A DNA stretch of 32,682 nucleotides from Chloroflexota bacterium (GCA_016179765.1 JACPCL010000025.1:1-32682), one strand, 5' to 3'; shown: positions 22,874 to 30,960, counted from the first letter of the stretch. The notes: a model not told the origin generated them from the sequence alone. Translations and numbers: made by a program.

Positions 22874-23827
22874 ATGAGCACCCCGGTGATGATAGAGGCG
22901 AGCCACCTCACGAAATACTACGGGGACTTCCCCGCCATAACCGACGTGAGCTTCTCCGCCCAGAAAGGGGAGATTCTGGGGTTTCTTGGCCCTAACGCCG
23001 CGGGCAAGACCACCACCATGCGCATCCTGACGGGCTTCATGCCTCCCAGCAGTGGCGCCGCCAGCATTGCGGGGTACGACGTGGTGACCGAATCCCTGGA
23101 GGCCCGGCGGCACGTGGGCTACCTGCCGGAGACGGTGCCGCTGTATACCGATATGATGGTGAAGGACTACCTACACTTCATGGGGACCATTCGCGGTATG
23201 GAGGGCAAGGCCATCCAGCGGCGCATCAGCGATGTGATACAGATTTGTCGCCTGGAGGAGTACTACAAGGCCCATATCGCCAAGCTGTCAAAGGGGTTCC
23301 GCCAGCGGGTGGGCGTAGCCCAGGCCATCCTGCACGAGCCGGAGGTGCTGGTGCTGGACGAGCCGACGGTGGGCATTGATCCCATTCAGGTGGTGGAGAC
23401 GAGGCAGCTCATCAAGAGCCTGGGGGGGGAGCGCACCATTATCCTCTCCACCCACATCCTGCCCGAGGTGAGCATGATCTGCCAGCGGGTCATTATCATC
23501 CACGAGGGGGAGATCGTCGCCATGGATACACCCCAGGCACTGGCGGAGCGGTTGCAGGGCGCCGAGCGCATCCAGCTTGAGGTTGCAGGCCCCATGGGGC
23601 AGGTGGTGCGGACCCTGCGCGCCATCCCTGGGGTGCAGGACGTGACCTTCACCGACCTGGGTGACAGACGGAGCGCCTACTCCGTTATAAGCAGGCGAGG
23701 AGACGAGATGCGCGCTAACCTGGCGAAGGCCGTTGTGGAGCAGGGATGGGGACTCCTGAGGCTGGAGACGGTGTCCATGAGCCTGGAGGAGATCTTCCTA
23801 CGGCTGACCACTACGGAAGAGGCGTAA
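22874..23827 (+). CDS. ABC transporter ATP-binding protein (GldA/ABC-2 type)
   Basis: This 317-residue ATPase energises an ABC-2 transporter. It shows Walker A GPNAAGKTT (39-47), the Q-loop region GYLPETVPLY, signature LSKGFRQRVG (from about 138), Walker B VLVLDEPT (from about 158) and the H-loop THIL. The C-terminal 80 residues form the extra domain common in GldA/CcmA-like exporters. The next gene starts two bases after its stop, so translation is coupled. The neighbours (a six-TM permease, a GldG-like protein and a DUF4340 protein) place it in the group related to the gliding-motility GldAFG cluster. That arrangement also occurs in non-gliding bacteria, where the cargo is unknown. Confidence 0.93.
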   Translation: MSTPVMIEASHLTKYYGDFPAITDVSFSAQKGEILGFLGPNAAGKTTTMRILTGFMPPSSGAASIAGYDVVTESLEARRHVGYLPETVPLYTDMMVKDYLHFMGTIRGMEGKAIQRRISDVIQICRLEEYYKAHIAKLSKGFRQRVGVAQAILHEPEVLVLDEPTVGIDPIQVVETRQLIKSLGGERTIILSTHILPEVSMICQRVIIIHEGEIVAMDTPQALAERLQGAERIQLEVAGPMGQVVRTLRAIPGVQDVTFTDLGDRRSAYSVISRRGDEMRANLAKAVVEQGWGLLRLETVSMSLEEIFLRLTTTEEA

Positions 23828-23829
23828 CG

Positions 23830-24546
23830 ATGCGCAACATCCTCTCTATCGCCTATAAGGAGCTGGTCATCTACTTCACCTCCCCCATGGCCTACGTGGT
23901 CGCAGGGGTGTTCTTGGCCCTGACGGGGGTCTTTTTCATTGACAGCGTAGACCAGCCCTTTGCCCTCGCCTCCGTGCGGGGGCTGCTGCGCAACACCGCC
24001 TTCTTTCTGATGCCTCTGATCCCGCCCATCATGACCATGCGCCTCTTTGCCGAGGAACAGAAGCTGGGGACCCTGGAGCTGCTGCTGACGGCGCCGGTGC
24101 GAGACTATGAAGTGGTGATGGGAAAGTTCATGGCCAGCTTCGCTATTCTGGCCACCATGGTGCTCGTGTCCCTCTTCTACGTGGTAGTCTTGATTTTCTA
24201 CTCGGACCCGGACCTTGGCCCGGTGCTGAGCGGGTATTTGGGGATGCTTTTGTACTCTTCCACCACCCTGGCGGTTGGCCTCATGGCCTCATCCCTGACG
24301 GGCAACCAGATTGTGGCGGCGACGGTGAGCTTCGGCATCATTCTGCTCTTCTCAGTTGTGGGCAACGTGTCCGCCGTGGTGGGCGGCGCTGCGGCCACCG
24401 TTCTGGAGAATCTTTCGCTGATCAGCCATTTTGAGGGCTTTGCCCAGGGGGTCATAGACACCAGCGACGTCATCTACTACGTGGTGATGTCGGCGGTGTT
24501 CCTGTTCCTGACCATCCGGGCGGTTGAGTCTCGGAGGTGGCGCTAG
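23830..24546 (+). CDS. ABC-2 type permease (GldF-like)
   Basis: This 238-residue membrane protein has six hydrophobic segments and the ABC-2 permease layout, including the EEQKLGTLELLLTAPV cytosolic motif after the second segment, typical of GldF/NosY-like permeases. It starts at ATG 23830, two bases after the ATPase stop; the longer upstream frame only shadows the ATPase. It ends at TAG immediately before the ATG of the GldG-like gene, with no spacer, so the four genes are read as one message. Substrate unknown. Confidence 0.9.
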   Translation: MRNILSIAYKELVIYFTSPMAYVVAGVFLALTGVFFIDSVDQPFALASVRGLLRNTAFFLMPLIPPIMTMRLFAEEQKLGTLELLLTAPVRDYEVVMGKFMASFAILATMVLVSLFYVVVLIFYSDPDLGPVLSGYLGMLLYSSTTLAVGLMASSLTGNQIVAATVSFGIILLFSVVGNVSAVVGGAAATVLENLSLISHFEGFAQGVIDTSDVIYYVVMSAVFLFLTIRAVESRRWR

Positions 24547-26211
24547 ATGAGCACCTCCCCTCGGCGGCCATCGCAAGAGACCACGGGCACCCTAGCCTCC
24601 GCCATCCAGCGCGCCATACCGTCCACGGCGAAGGGGATTGTCAGCCTGGCGCTGGCCCTGGGTGGTGTCCTGGGCCTCCTCTTTGGCGGGGTGGTGCTGC
24701 TGTTTCTGCGGGAGCTCCAGGGCGCCGGGTACACGGTGCTGGCGGTAGGCGGCATCTTGCTGCTTGCCGGGCTGATGCTCTCCTTCACCGCCGTGCGACA
24801 GAGCGTCACTGGCCGTCGCGGGCGGTTCAGCACCAACACCATCGTCATGATCATGGCCTTCCTGGTCCTGGCGGTGCTGGTCTACGCGGTGGGAGCGCGC
24901 AACCCCGTTCGTTGGGACGCCACGGCCACCAAGCAGTTCAGCCTTGCCCCCCAGACGGTCAGCATCCTGGAAGGCCTGAAGGGGCCAGTGCAGGCTACCG
25001 CCTTCTTTGTGCCAGGCGATGCCCAGCAGGAGCCGTACCGGCTTTCGGTGGAGGGCCTGCTGGACGAGTTCCACCACCGTTCCAGGGAGAGGCTGTCCTT
25101 CCGCTTCGTTGACCCCGACGTGCAGCCTACCCTTGCGAACCGGTATAGGGTGACCCGGTACCCCAGCGTGGTCTTTGAGGAGATGGACTCTGGCCGCATC
25201 TACCGGCTGACCGTCCCCCTGTTCCAGGAGCGGGACTTCGCCTCCGCCATTCTCGTGGTCACGGGCGTGGAGCAGAAGAAGATTTACTTTCTCACCGGCC
25301 ACGCGGAGCGGTCCATAGACGATGTGGATACCAGCAGCCGGCAGGGGTACGGCCTGGCGGCCACGGGCATCTCCACCGATAACTACGAGGTTCGCAACCT
25401 GGCTCTGGCGGAGACGCCGGAGGTGCCGTCGGACACGGCGGCTATCATCATTGCGGGGCCAAGGCTAGACCTGACTGAGGGGGATGCAGAGTTGCTGCAC
25501 CGGTACCTCAAGAGCGGTGGACGGTTGCTGGTACTTCTGGAGCCAAACCCGCCCCAAAGCTTCAAAGACCTCCTAGCCAGGTGGGGGGTGAAGGTAGAGG
25601 ATGGGACTGTGGTGGACCTGGGCAGTTCCATTTCGGGTCAGCCGCAGACGCCCCTCATCAAAAAGGAACAGTTCTTCAGCGACACCCCTGGGCAAAAGAC
25701 GATCACCAGCCTTCTTGATCAGAGCTATTTCCCGGGTGCGGCGGCTTTCCAGCCCGTCCTGCCCGGCGAGGAGATGCCGGACACCATCCGGCTTCAGCCC
25801 CTGGCCAGGACCACCATTCTGAGCTGCTTGACCCTTGACCCTAACGTCAACACCTGCCCTGGCCTGTCTCCCAACCTGCTGGTGCCCGCCATCCTGGTGC
25901 AGGCCATCGCCCCTATGAACGAGCAACCCCTGGGGGGTGCGCCCAGGGAGGCCAAGCTCGCCCTCTTTGGCGACGCCGACTTCGCCGCCAACTTTCATCT
26001 GTACAGCCTGAGCAACAGCGATCTGCTGCTGAACACCGTGAACTGGCTTACCGAGGATATCAGCCTGGCCTCGGTGCGGCCCAAGCCCATCGCCTTCCGG
26101 CAGCTGGTGGTCACGGGCCGGCAAATGCAGCTTATCCGAGGGTTAAGCTGGTTCGTGTTGCCGGTGGCCATGGCCACCCTGGCGGGCATCGCCTGGTGGC
26201 GGAGAAGGTAG
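24547..26211 (+). CDS. GldG-like ABC-associated membrane protein
   Basis: In 554 residues there are about three hydrophobic segments near the N-terminus (roughly 28-120) and one at the C-terminus (about 530-550). Between them is a large extracytoplasmic part that begins with the GldG/intraflagellar-transport-like domain: WDATATKQFSLAPQTVSIL, then VQATAFFVPGD and VDPDVQPTLANRY. The later segment SGGRLLVLLEPNP is also typical of this family. Such proteins accompany GldA/GldF-type exporters and are thought to bind or guide cargo at the outer face. It directly abuts the permease gene (TAG followed by ATG) and is followed after three bases by the DUF4340 gene. Confidence 0.87.
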   Translation: MSTSPRRPSQETTGTLASAIQRAIPSTAKGIVSLALALGGVLGLLFGGVVLLFLRELQGAGYTVLAVGGILLLAGLMLSFTAVRQSVTGRRGRFSTNTIVMIMAFLVLAVLVYAVGARNPVRWDATATKQFSLAPQTVSILEGLKGPVQATAFFVPGDAQQEPYRLSVEGLLDEFHHRSRERLSFRFVDPDVQPTLANRYRVTRYPSVVFEEMDSGRIYRLTVPLFQERDFASAILVVTGVEQKKIYFLTGHAERSIDDVDTSSRQGYGLAATGISTDNYEVRNLALAETPEVPSDTAAIIIAGPRLDLTEGDAELLHRYLKSGGRLLVLLEPNPPQSFKDLLARWGVKVEDGTVVDLGSSISGQPQTPLIKKEQFFSDTPGQKTITSLLDQSYFPGAAAFQPVLPGEEMPDTIRLQPLARTTILSCLTLDPNVNTCPGLSPNLLVPAILVQAIAPMNEQPLGGAPREAKLALFGDADFAANFHLYSLSNSDLLLNTVNWLTEDISLASVRPKPIAFRQLVVTGRQMQLIRGLSWFVLPVAMATLAGIAWWRRR

Positions 26212-26214
26212 CGG

Positions 26215-26796
26215 ATGAGCTTCAGGGTCTCCTTTATCCTCTTGGTGCTGGTCGCCGTGGTCGGTGGCTACGTGTTCCTGTTTGAGCTGCAAAAGACGCC
26301 AAAGCCCCAGCAGAGCGCCCCCTGGTTCTATGACGTCTCCTACGATGACCTGGCGGTCATTAGCGTGGAGTACCTGGGGCAGAAGCAGGTGTTTGAGGCG
26401 ACGCCCGAAGGTTGGGTATTCCAGGAGAGCCGGGAGCCTGTAGACCTGGCGCGCTGGAGCGGCATCCCGCTGCTGCTCACGGGCCCCCGCTCCTCGCGGG
26501 TAGCCAGGGAGAGCATAGACGACCCCAAGGAGTATGGGCTAGACCCGCCGCAGAGCGTTTTTACGGTGAGCTTGAAGAGTGGCCAGCAAATCACCACGTT
26601 GCTGGGGGACGTGACGCCCGATGGCGTGAATCACTACGCCCAGGTCGTCGGCAGCGCCCCCCTGTTTCTCATACCCGCTGCCTGGGGCGACGTGATCAAC
26701 AGGTTGATTATTGAGCCGCCCATGGTCACGCCCACGCCTACCCTTGCGCCGGAGGCAGAGGCGACGGCATTCCAATCGCCTACGCCTGCCCCCTGA
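26215..26796 (+). CDS. DUF4340-type membrane-anchored protein
   Basis: The 193-residue product has one N-terminal membrane anchor (FILLVLVAVVGGYVFLFEL) and an exported beta-rich domain with LARWSGIPLLLTGPRSSRVA, then YGLDPPQSVFTVSLKSGQ, the pattern of DUF4340. A Thr/Pro-rich tail (VTPTPTLAP) closes it. DUF4340 proteins are typically encoded after GldG-like genes, as here, three bases downstream. The function is unknown; from its place it is probably an accessory on the outer face of the membrane. Confidence 0.8.
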   Translation: MSFRVSFILLVLVAVVGGYVFLFELQKTPKPQQSAPWFYDVSYDDLAVISVEYLGQKQVFEATPEGWVFQESREPVDLARWSGIPLLLTGPRSSRVARESIDDPKEYGLDPPQSVFTVSLKSGQQITTLLGDVTPDGVNHYAQVVGSAPLFLIPAAWGDVINRLIIEPPMVTPTPTLAPEAEATAFQSPTPAP

Positions 26797-26827
26797 GATG
26801 CTGACCTCTCTCCCTCCGTCCCCCTTT

Positions 26828-27215
26828 AGGAGATGCTGAAAAACACCCCCAAACCCTCTCATGGCGATTTGCCAAATAGTTGTGCTTCTGTAATCAGAAC
26901 CTCACCCCCTATCCTCGCCTTCCCCCGCAAGGGGGGAAGGAACAGTCTTTCCTCTCCCTTGACGGGGGAGGACTAAGAGCCTGCCCTGAGCGAAGCCGAA
27001 GGGTAGGGGTGAGACTCTTGCCGAAGAAGAACTTATTCAGTTAATGACCATCAGGGGGTTCAAGGTATCCGCCTACGGCGGATTGATTTGTATTTGGGGG
27101 ACACCCCAGACCCCGACCCCTTCGCTACCCCCTTCACTGCGTTCAGGGCTTCGGCTCACCAGGGCAGGCTCCGGGGCTTTGCCCCTCTGGACACCCCTTT
27201 TTCAGCACCCTGTTA
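26828..27215 (+). repeat. R1 element, copy d, interrupted by an R2 insertion
   Basis: The left part 26828-26860 (GATGCTGAAAAACACCCCCA, then CCCTCTCA) stops where R1 should read AAGGGGG. R1 resumes at 27053 with AGGGGGTTCAAGG and continues through TCCGCCTACGGCGGA to the right end TTTTTCAGCACCCTGTTA at 27198-27215, the clearest right terminus in the window. Removing the inserted block restores an R1 of about 190 bases. Confidence 0.85.
26858..27054 (+). repeat. R2 element, copy 3, nested in R1
   Basis: The ends CTCATGGCGATTTGCCAAAT and ATTCAGTTAATGACCATCAG form an imperfect inverted repeat. The core has CTTCCCCCGCAAGGGGGGAAG and CTCCCTTGACGGGGGAG hairpins and the phrase CCTGAGCGAAGCCGAAGGG. 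TCA flanks both sides of the inserted block, a possible 3-base target duplication. Confidence 0.78.
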
Positions 27216-27243
27216 CGGGATGCTCGCCAGACAATAACCAGAC

Positions 27244-27275
27244 AATAAGAGGGAGGTCTTCACCTCCCTCTTATT
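27244..27275. terminator. hairpin terminator between convergent operons
   Basis: A perfect 14-bp stem AATAAGAGGGAGGT / ACCTCCCTCTTATT with a CTTC loop, followed on the plus strand by ATCTTCTTG. It is preceded by a direct repeat CCAGACAATAA. It lies between the ends of the ABC operon (+) and the MaoC operon (-), so it may work in both directions. Confidence 0.6.
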
Positions 27276-27321
27276 ATCTTCTTGTAGGGCGGTAGCTCAC
27301 TTAGCGCCGGGTACCGGACGC

Positions 27322-27489
27322 TCAGCTGGTAAACAGCATCTCTCCCCGCTGGTTCCAGTGATAGATTTCATTGGTCGTGATGAGCATGTGGGCGCCGTCA
27401 CGTCCCACCCGCTCCTGGATATTGGCGATCTTGCTTTGGGAATAGAGGCGGTCGCCAATAACGGGATGCTTGTACATCTCAATCTCGTT
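27322..27489 (-). pseudogene. 3' fragment of a duplicated MaoC-type gene
   Basis: Fifty-five codons, from NEIEMYKHPVIGD to a TGA at 27322, repeat the C-terminal part of the gene just upstream on the same strand. They lie in the same frame but after its TAA stop, and there is no start codon or N-terminal domain. About 52 bases (27438-27489 versus 27653-27704) are identical; the remainder is diverged (ERVGRDGAHMLITTNEIYHW against ERVGRDGAHMLIITTETYHW). This is the remnant of a second paralogue after deletion of its 5' part. Confidence 0.7.
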
Positions 27490-27513
27490 TCTTGGGAAGC
27501 CCGGCTTGCAGGC

Positions 27514-28068
27514 TTATCGCTGAAAGCTTGATCCCCGGTTGATATAGCAGAGCTCCCCCCGCTGGTTCCAGTGGTAGGTCTCTGTGGTAATGATGAGCAT
27601 GTGGGCGCCGTCGCGCCCGACGCGCTCAATGATGCTGGCGTACTTGCTCTGGGAATAGAGGCGGTCGCCAATAACGGGATGCTTGTACATCTCAATCTCG
27701 TTGCCAGCGTTGAGGACTCGCACCAGGTCGGTGGGAATGGAAGGCAGGCCACCACGTCGGCGTCCTGGGGCCTCGCGCAAGCCATCGGCCACGGGGTTCT
27801 CCCGGAAGGTGAGGGATACGGGGTCCACGTCCTGCCAGGCGGCCCTGCCGCCGCCGCTTCCAGCAAGGTGAGGAGCTATGACTTCCCCATAGCGAGTGGT
27901 CTTAGCAAAATCGGCGTCCCAGTAGCGCGGGTCGGGGTCCATGATGGCCTGGGTGAAGCGGCGAAGGCTCTCCTTGTTCACCACTCCCCAACCGGCCTCC
28001 GTGAACTCACTGGTCGCGCCAATGACCGCCTTGACCTCGGGGGTCAGTTTGGTTGCGGTGGTTGTCAC
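27514..28068 (-). CDS. MaoC-type N-terminal hot-dog dehydratase subunit (second paralogue)
   Basis: This 184-residue protein has the hot-dog fold signature of MaoC N-terminal/FAS1-type dehydratase subunits: IMDPDPRYWDADFAKTTRYGEVIAP (about 42-66; quoted in part IMDPDPRYWD), then LNAGNEIEMYKHPVIGDRL and RDGAHMLIITTETYHWNQRGE. Such subunits bind acyl-CoA or acyl-ACP and usually lack the catalytic Asp-His, pairing with a catalytic partner, as in mycobacterial HadA-HadB. The start is GTG with AAGGAG nine bases upstream. It is about half identical, by eye, to the first gene of the operon (29550) and probably arose by duplication. The natural substrate is unknown. Confidence 0.82.
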   Translation of the reverse strand: MTTTATKLTPEVKAVIGATSEFTEAGWGVVNKESLRRFTQAIMDPDPRYWDADFAKTTRYGEVIAPHLAGSGGGRAAWQDVDPVSLTFRENPVADGLREAPGRRRGGLPSIPTDLVRVLNAGNEIEMYKHPVIGDRLYSQSKYASIIERVGRDGAHMLIITTETYHWNQRGELCYINRGSSFQR

Positions 28069-28086
28069 AGAAGTATTCTCCTTGCG

Positions 28087-28365
28087 CTAAGGATTTTGCC
28101 CGTCCCAGATGCTGCCCACATTGGCGATGAGCTTGATGGGGGAGATGCTCTCTACCGTCCACCCCTTCTTCTTGAGCCAAGCCTCAAAGTCTTCCTGTTT
28201 GACGCAATGGCACTCGGCAATCAGCCGGCCATCGCCAAGGGCCATTACGGTGTGGATGGTGGTGCGGGCATCGGCGCGCCACTCTTTGGTCGCCTTCATG
28301 TGGTTGCCGAGATGCTGCGCGGTATCCCATCCGGGGGCTTTCCCTATGGCAATCCAGCGTGGCAT
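28087..28365 (-). CDS. 92-residue conserved-looking protein of unknown function
   Basis: The protein is MPRWIAIGKAPGWD... with a central TIHTVMALGDGRLIAECHC strand pair and an acidic helix QEDFEAWLKKKGW, ending in strand SISPIKLIANVGSIWDG. The pattern suggests a small ferredoxin-like alpha+beta fold. No catalytic motif is recognised. A strong AGAAGGAGAA ribosome binding site fixes the start. It lies between the two MaoC-type subunits on the same strand (18 bases to the next gene), so it is probably co-expressed with the dehydratase and may assist it. Confidence 0.72.
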   Translation of the reverse strand: MPRWIAIGKAPGWDTAQHLGNHMKATKEWRADARTTIHTVMALGDGRLIAECHCVKQEDFEAWLKKKGWTVESISPIKLIANVGSIWDGQNP

Positions 28366-28439
28366 AGCTTCTCCTTCTGTTGGCCTGGGCGTCGGCCGGC
28401 CCGGCCTGGCATCGCAGTTTGTTCAGAGTTGGGTGAACC

Positions 28440-28946
28440 CTAGCTCTTGGGCGGAACAAAGGGATACGGGATCGCCCGGCCGCCCTTGAGGGGTAGGACA
28501 ATGGTGCCGGTGCCCGGGCAGGTCTCAATATCATCCTGGGTCTTCATGCCGGTCTCCAGCTCAATAAAGCCCATGCCCTCCTTGACGTACTTGCTGGTGA
28601 CCTTGGCCCAGCAGGTGAGGGTGTCGCCGGGGACGATCATGGCGCGGTGCTGGAAGGAGACCTTCCACATCCAGCCATCGGGGAGGCAGAGGTCTTTGAG
28701 GTATCCTGGCATGATGCTCTGCTTCCAGGAGCCGTTGACCAGGATATTGGGCAGGCCCTCATGGTAGATGGCGAAGTCCTGATCGTAGTGGATCCTGTGC
28801 CAGTTCTCTATTGCCGCGCTCCACCGGAAGACGTGGGTGGGCGTCATGGGGCCGAGGACGTAGGTGGGCAGCATCTGCCCTTCGGATACGTCCTCGTAGT
28901 ACATCTGCGTCTTGTTCCGAAGCTCGTCGGCGGTTCTTGTGGTCAT
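28440..28946 (-). CDS. MaoC-type dehydratase, catalytic-half-like subunit
   Basis: This 168-residue hot-dog protein shows AAIENWHRIHYDQDFAIYHE near residue 44, which corresponds to the MaoC active-site loop GDxNPxH. The His is kept but the usual Asp is Asn (ENWHRIH), a variant I associate with a recognisable MaoC subgroup that also carries GLPNILVNGSWKQ, seen here. (R)-specific hydratases use Asp and His to add water to enoyl thioesters, so the activity may be altered. The ATG at 28946 has GGGAGG six bases before it; the longer upstream frame overlaps the previous gene. With the adjacent N-terminal-type subunit it probably forms a heterodimeric hydratase. Confidence 0.85.
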   Translation of the reverse strand: MTTRTADELRNKTQMYYEDVSEGQMLPTYVLGPMTPTHVFRWSAAIENWHRIHYDQDFAIYHEGLPNILVNGSWKQSIMPGYLKDLCLPDGWMWKVSFQHRAMIVPGDTLTCWAKVTSKYVKEGMGFIELETGMKTQDDIETCPGTGTIVLPLKGGRAIPYPFVPPKS

Positions 28947-28992
28947 AGGTTCCTCCCTTTGGTATGTTGTGCTCAGGTAAGGTAGTGGTGGG

Positions 28993-29550
28993 TTACCTGC
29001 GAAAGCCTGAGCTCCTGCTGATGCACAGCAGCTCGTCATGCTGGTTGGTAAACCGGGTCTCGTTGGTGACAATGAGCATATGCGCACCGTCCCGGCCGAC
29101 GCGCTCAATGATGTTGGCGTACTTCTGTTGGGAGAAGATGCGGTCTCCGAGGCTGGGGTACTTGAACACCTCTATGTCGTTGCCGGCGTTGAGGACGCGT
29201 ACCAGTGGGGTGGGGAGGGAGGGGAGTTGCCCAGGCCGTGGACGCTCCATGCCGCCAAGGCCATCGGACACGGGGTTGTTCCGGAAGGCGCGGGAGATGG
29301 GATCCTCGGCGCCGGGGGGTGTCTTGCTCAGATAGGTGCAGTAGATGGGTGGAACGACAATCTCCCCGTACTTGGTGGAGCGGGCGAACTCCTCATCCCA
29401 GTAGCGGGGGTCCGGGTCCATGATGGCGTGGATGAAGCGGCGGAGGTTTTCCTTTTCAATGCCCCAAATGGTGACTTCTACCTTTTCACCCTCCTTCCCA
29501 ATCATGGCCTTCACTTCGGGGGTCAAATAGGTCTGCTGCTGTTGGGTCAT
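28993..29550 (-). CDS. MaoC-type N-terminal hot-dog dehydratase subunit (first paralogue)
   Basis: The 185-residue product carries IMDPDPRYWDEEFARSTKYG near residue 42, LNAGNDIEVFKYPSLGDRIF and RDGAHMLIVTNETRFTNQHD, the same layout as the gene at 27514. These subunits shape the acyl-binding tunnel and pair with a catalytic hot-dog subunit, which here is the next gene, 46 bases downstream. The start ATG has an AAGGGGGA ribosome binding site. It is the first gene of the operon. No promoter stands out in the gap upstream. Confidence 0.84.
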   Translation of the reverse strand: MTQQQQTYLTPEVKAMIGKEGEKVEVTIWGIEKENLRRFIHAIMDPDPRYWDEEFARSTKYGEIVVPPIYCTYLSKTPPGAEDPISRAFRNNPVSDGLGGMERPRPGQLPSLPTPLVRVLNAGNDIEVFKYPSLGDRIFSQQKYANIIERVGRDGAHMLIVTNETRFTNQHDELLCISRSSGFRR

Positions 29551-30053
29551 TCGGTTCCCCCTTCAACGATAAGGTGCCCAGCTTCCGAAGTATATCCGTA
29601 TCAAGCTCTGCCCGGCTCGCAGACGACACGGAGGCCGAGCACAAGCACACGCTCACCGCCGCCTAGCTCCAGAGGTGAGACCCATCTTCATGTCTGTAGC
29701 TGTGCTGAGGGGGATAAAAGCTTGTCTCGGCGGGATACTACATCAAGGCGTGGTGCTCGTCAAGGTGCAGTCCCGTTTTCTTCTCCAAGACGGCATCCCC
29801 GCTCAACGCTTGCCGAACGGTCTTGGGCCAGGAGAGAATGGCTGCCCGTGCTCCATCGCCCGCACAGAAACACGCCGGTAGCAAATTCCTCCCGCTCCAT
29901 ACAGGGCAGCGTGCTGGTCCGGCTAGCCCTTTACCCAGGGCCTCCCTAGCCAAATGGGTAGGGCGCTGCATCCCTGGGGGAGGTACAGTATGCCTGAGTG
30001 AACGGAGCAATCAATTGCCCAGGCGTCCCGACCTGTCGGGACAGGAGGCCCCC
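29551..30053. other. 503-base gap without a supportable gene
   Basis: Between the divergent MaoC operon and the first HtrA gene. Frames on both strands are open in places (29738-30010 minus, 29675-29881 plus), but they lack ribosome binding sites and recognisable motifs. One minus frame near 29800-29930 reads FATGVFLCG, which faintly recalls the C-terminal FAD motif of flavoproteins, so a decayed gene is possible. A hairpin GTCCCGAC-CT-GTCGGGAC at 30025-30042 sits just before the AGGAGG ribosome binding site of the protease gene. Confidence 0.4.
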
Positions 30054-30953
30054 ATGACGGATGTACTGGCAAACGTATCCAACGACCTGGCGGCCATTGT
30101 GGCAGCCGCCAGCCCAGGGGTGGTGCGCGTGGAGGCTCGCCGCCGTCTTCCGGCCAGCGGCATCGTCTGGTCCGCCGATGGCCTCATCGTCACCGCCCAC
30201 CATGTGGTGGAGCAGGAGGAGGAGGTGAAGGTGGGTCTGGCCGATGGCCGTACCGTGCCCGCCTCGCTTGTGGGCCGCGACCCTACCACCGATATAGCCC
30301 TCCTCCGCGCCCAGGCCAGCGGCCTGACGCCGTTGCCCTGGGCCGAACCGGACACCGCAAAGGTGGGCCACCTGGTGCTGGCCCTGGGCCGGCCCGGGCC
30401 AAGCGTCCTGGCTACTCTGGGGGTGGTCAGCGCCCTGGGCGAAGGGTGGCGCACGTCTCTGGGCGGCAGGATAGACCGCCTGCTCCAGACGGACGCCGCC
30501 ATGTACCCCGGCTTCTCCGGCGGCCCGCTGATGGACGCCTCTGGTCACGCCCTGGGGCCAAACACCACCGCTCTCCTGCGCGGCCTCTCGTTGACAGTCC
30601 CCGCCCCGACGGTGCGCAGGGTGGTGGAGACCTTGCTGGCCCACGGGCGGGTGCGCCGGGGCTACCTGGGCGTTGGGGCGCAACCCGTGCGTCTCCCCTC
30701 GGCGCTGGAGGCGCAGCTTGGGCAGCCCACCGGCCTGCTGCTGGTCTCGGTGGAGCCGTCCAGTCCCGGCGGCCAGGCGGGTCTGTTGATGGGCGACACC
30801 ATCGTCGCCTTTGACGGCCAGCCAACCCGGCGGCTGGAAGACCTCCTGGGCCAGTTGACTGCCGAGCGCATCGGCAGGACGGTCTCCGTGCGCATCATCC
30901 GCGGCGGGCAGGTGCAGGAGCGGTCGGTGACCATCGGGGCCAGGGACGAGTAG
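30054..30953 (+). CDS. HtrA/DegP-type serine protease with one PDZ domain, no signal peptide
   Basis: In 299 residues the trypsin-like domain has the full triad: H50 in VTAHHVV, D80 in TTDIALLR and S155 in YPGFSGGPL (the usual GNSGGPL has Phe here). A PDZ domain covers about 205-296 (RGYLGVGAQPV, then AGLLMGDTIVAFDGQP). HtrA enzymes degrade misfolded proteins, normally outside the cytoplasm, but the N-terminus MTDVLANVSNDLAAIV has no signal peptide or membrane anchor, so it may act in the cytosol. The ATG at 30054 has ACAGGAGG five bases upstream. The longer frame from 29823 is rejected because it crosses that site. A second, PDZ-less paralogue lies downstream. Confidence 0.9.
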   Translation: MTDVLANVSNDLAAIVAAASPGVVRVEARRRLPASGIVWSADGLIVTAHHVVEQEEEVKVGLADGRTVPASLVGRDPTTDIALLRAQASGLTPLPWAEPDTAKVGHLVLALGRPGPSVLATLGVVSALGEGWRTSLGGRIDRLLQTDAAMYPGFSGGPLMDASGHALGPNTTALLRGLSLTVPAPTVRRVVETLLAHGRVRRGYLGVGAQPVRLPSALEAQLGQPTGLLLVSVEPSSPGGQAGLLMGDTIVAFDGQPTRRLEDLLGQLTAERIGRTVSVRIIRGGQVQERSVTIGARDE

Positions 30954-30960
30954 CACCCAG

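Noticed and set aside
27297-27866. 189-codon minus-strand frame across the MaoC gene and its fragment
   Set aside because: It shows an internal repeat (LRCTSIPLLATASIP twice), but only because the real gene segment is duplicated; it is out of frame with the protein.
29738-30010. Minus-strand frame in the 29551-30053 gap
   Set aside because: No ribosome binding site and no recognised motif; a weak flavoprotein-like phrase in another frame is too short to support a pseudogene call.
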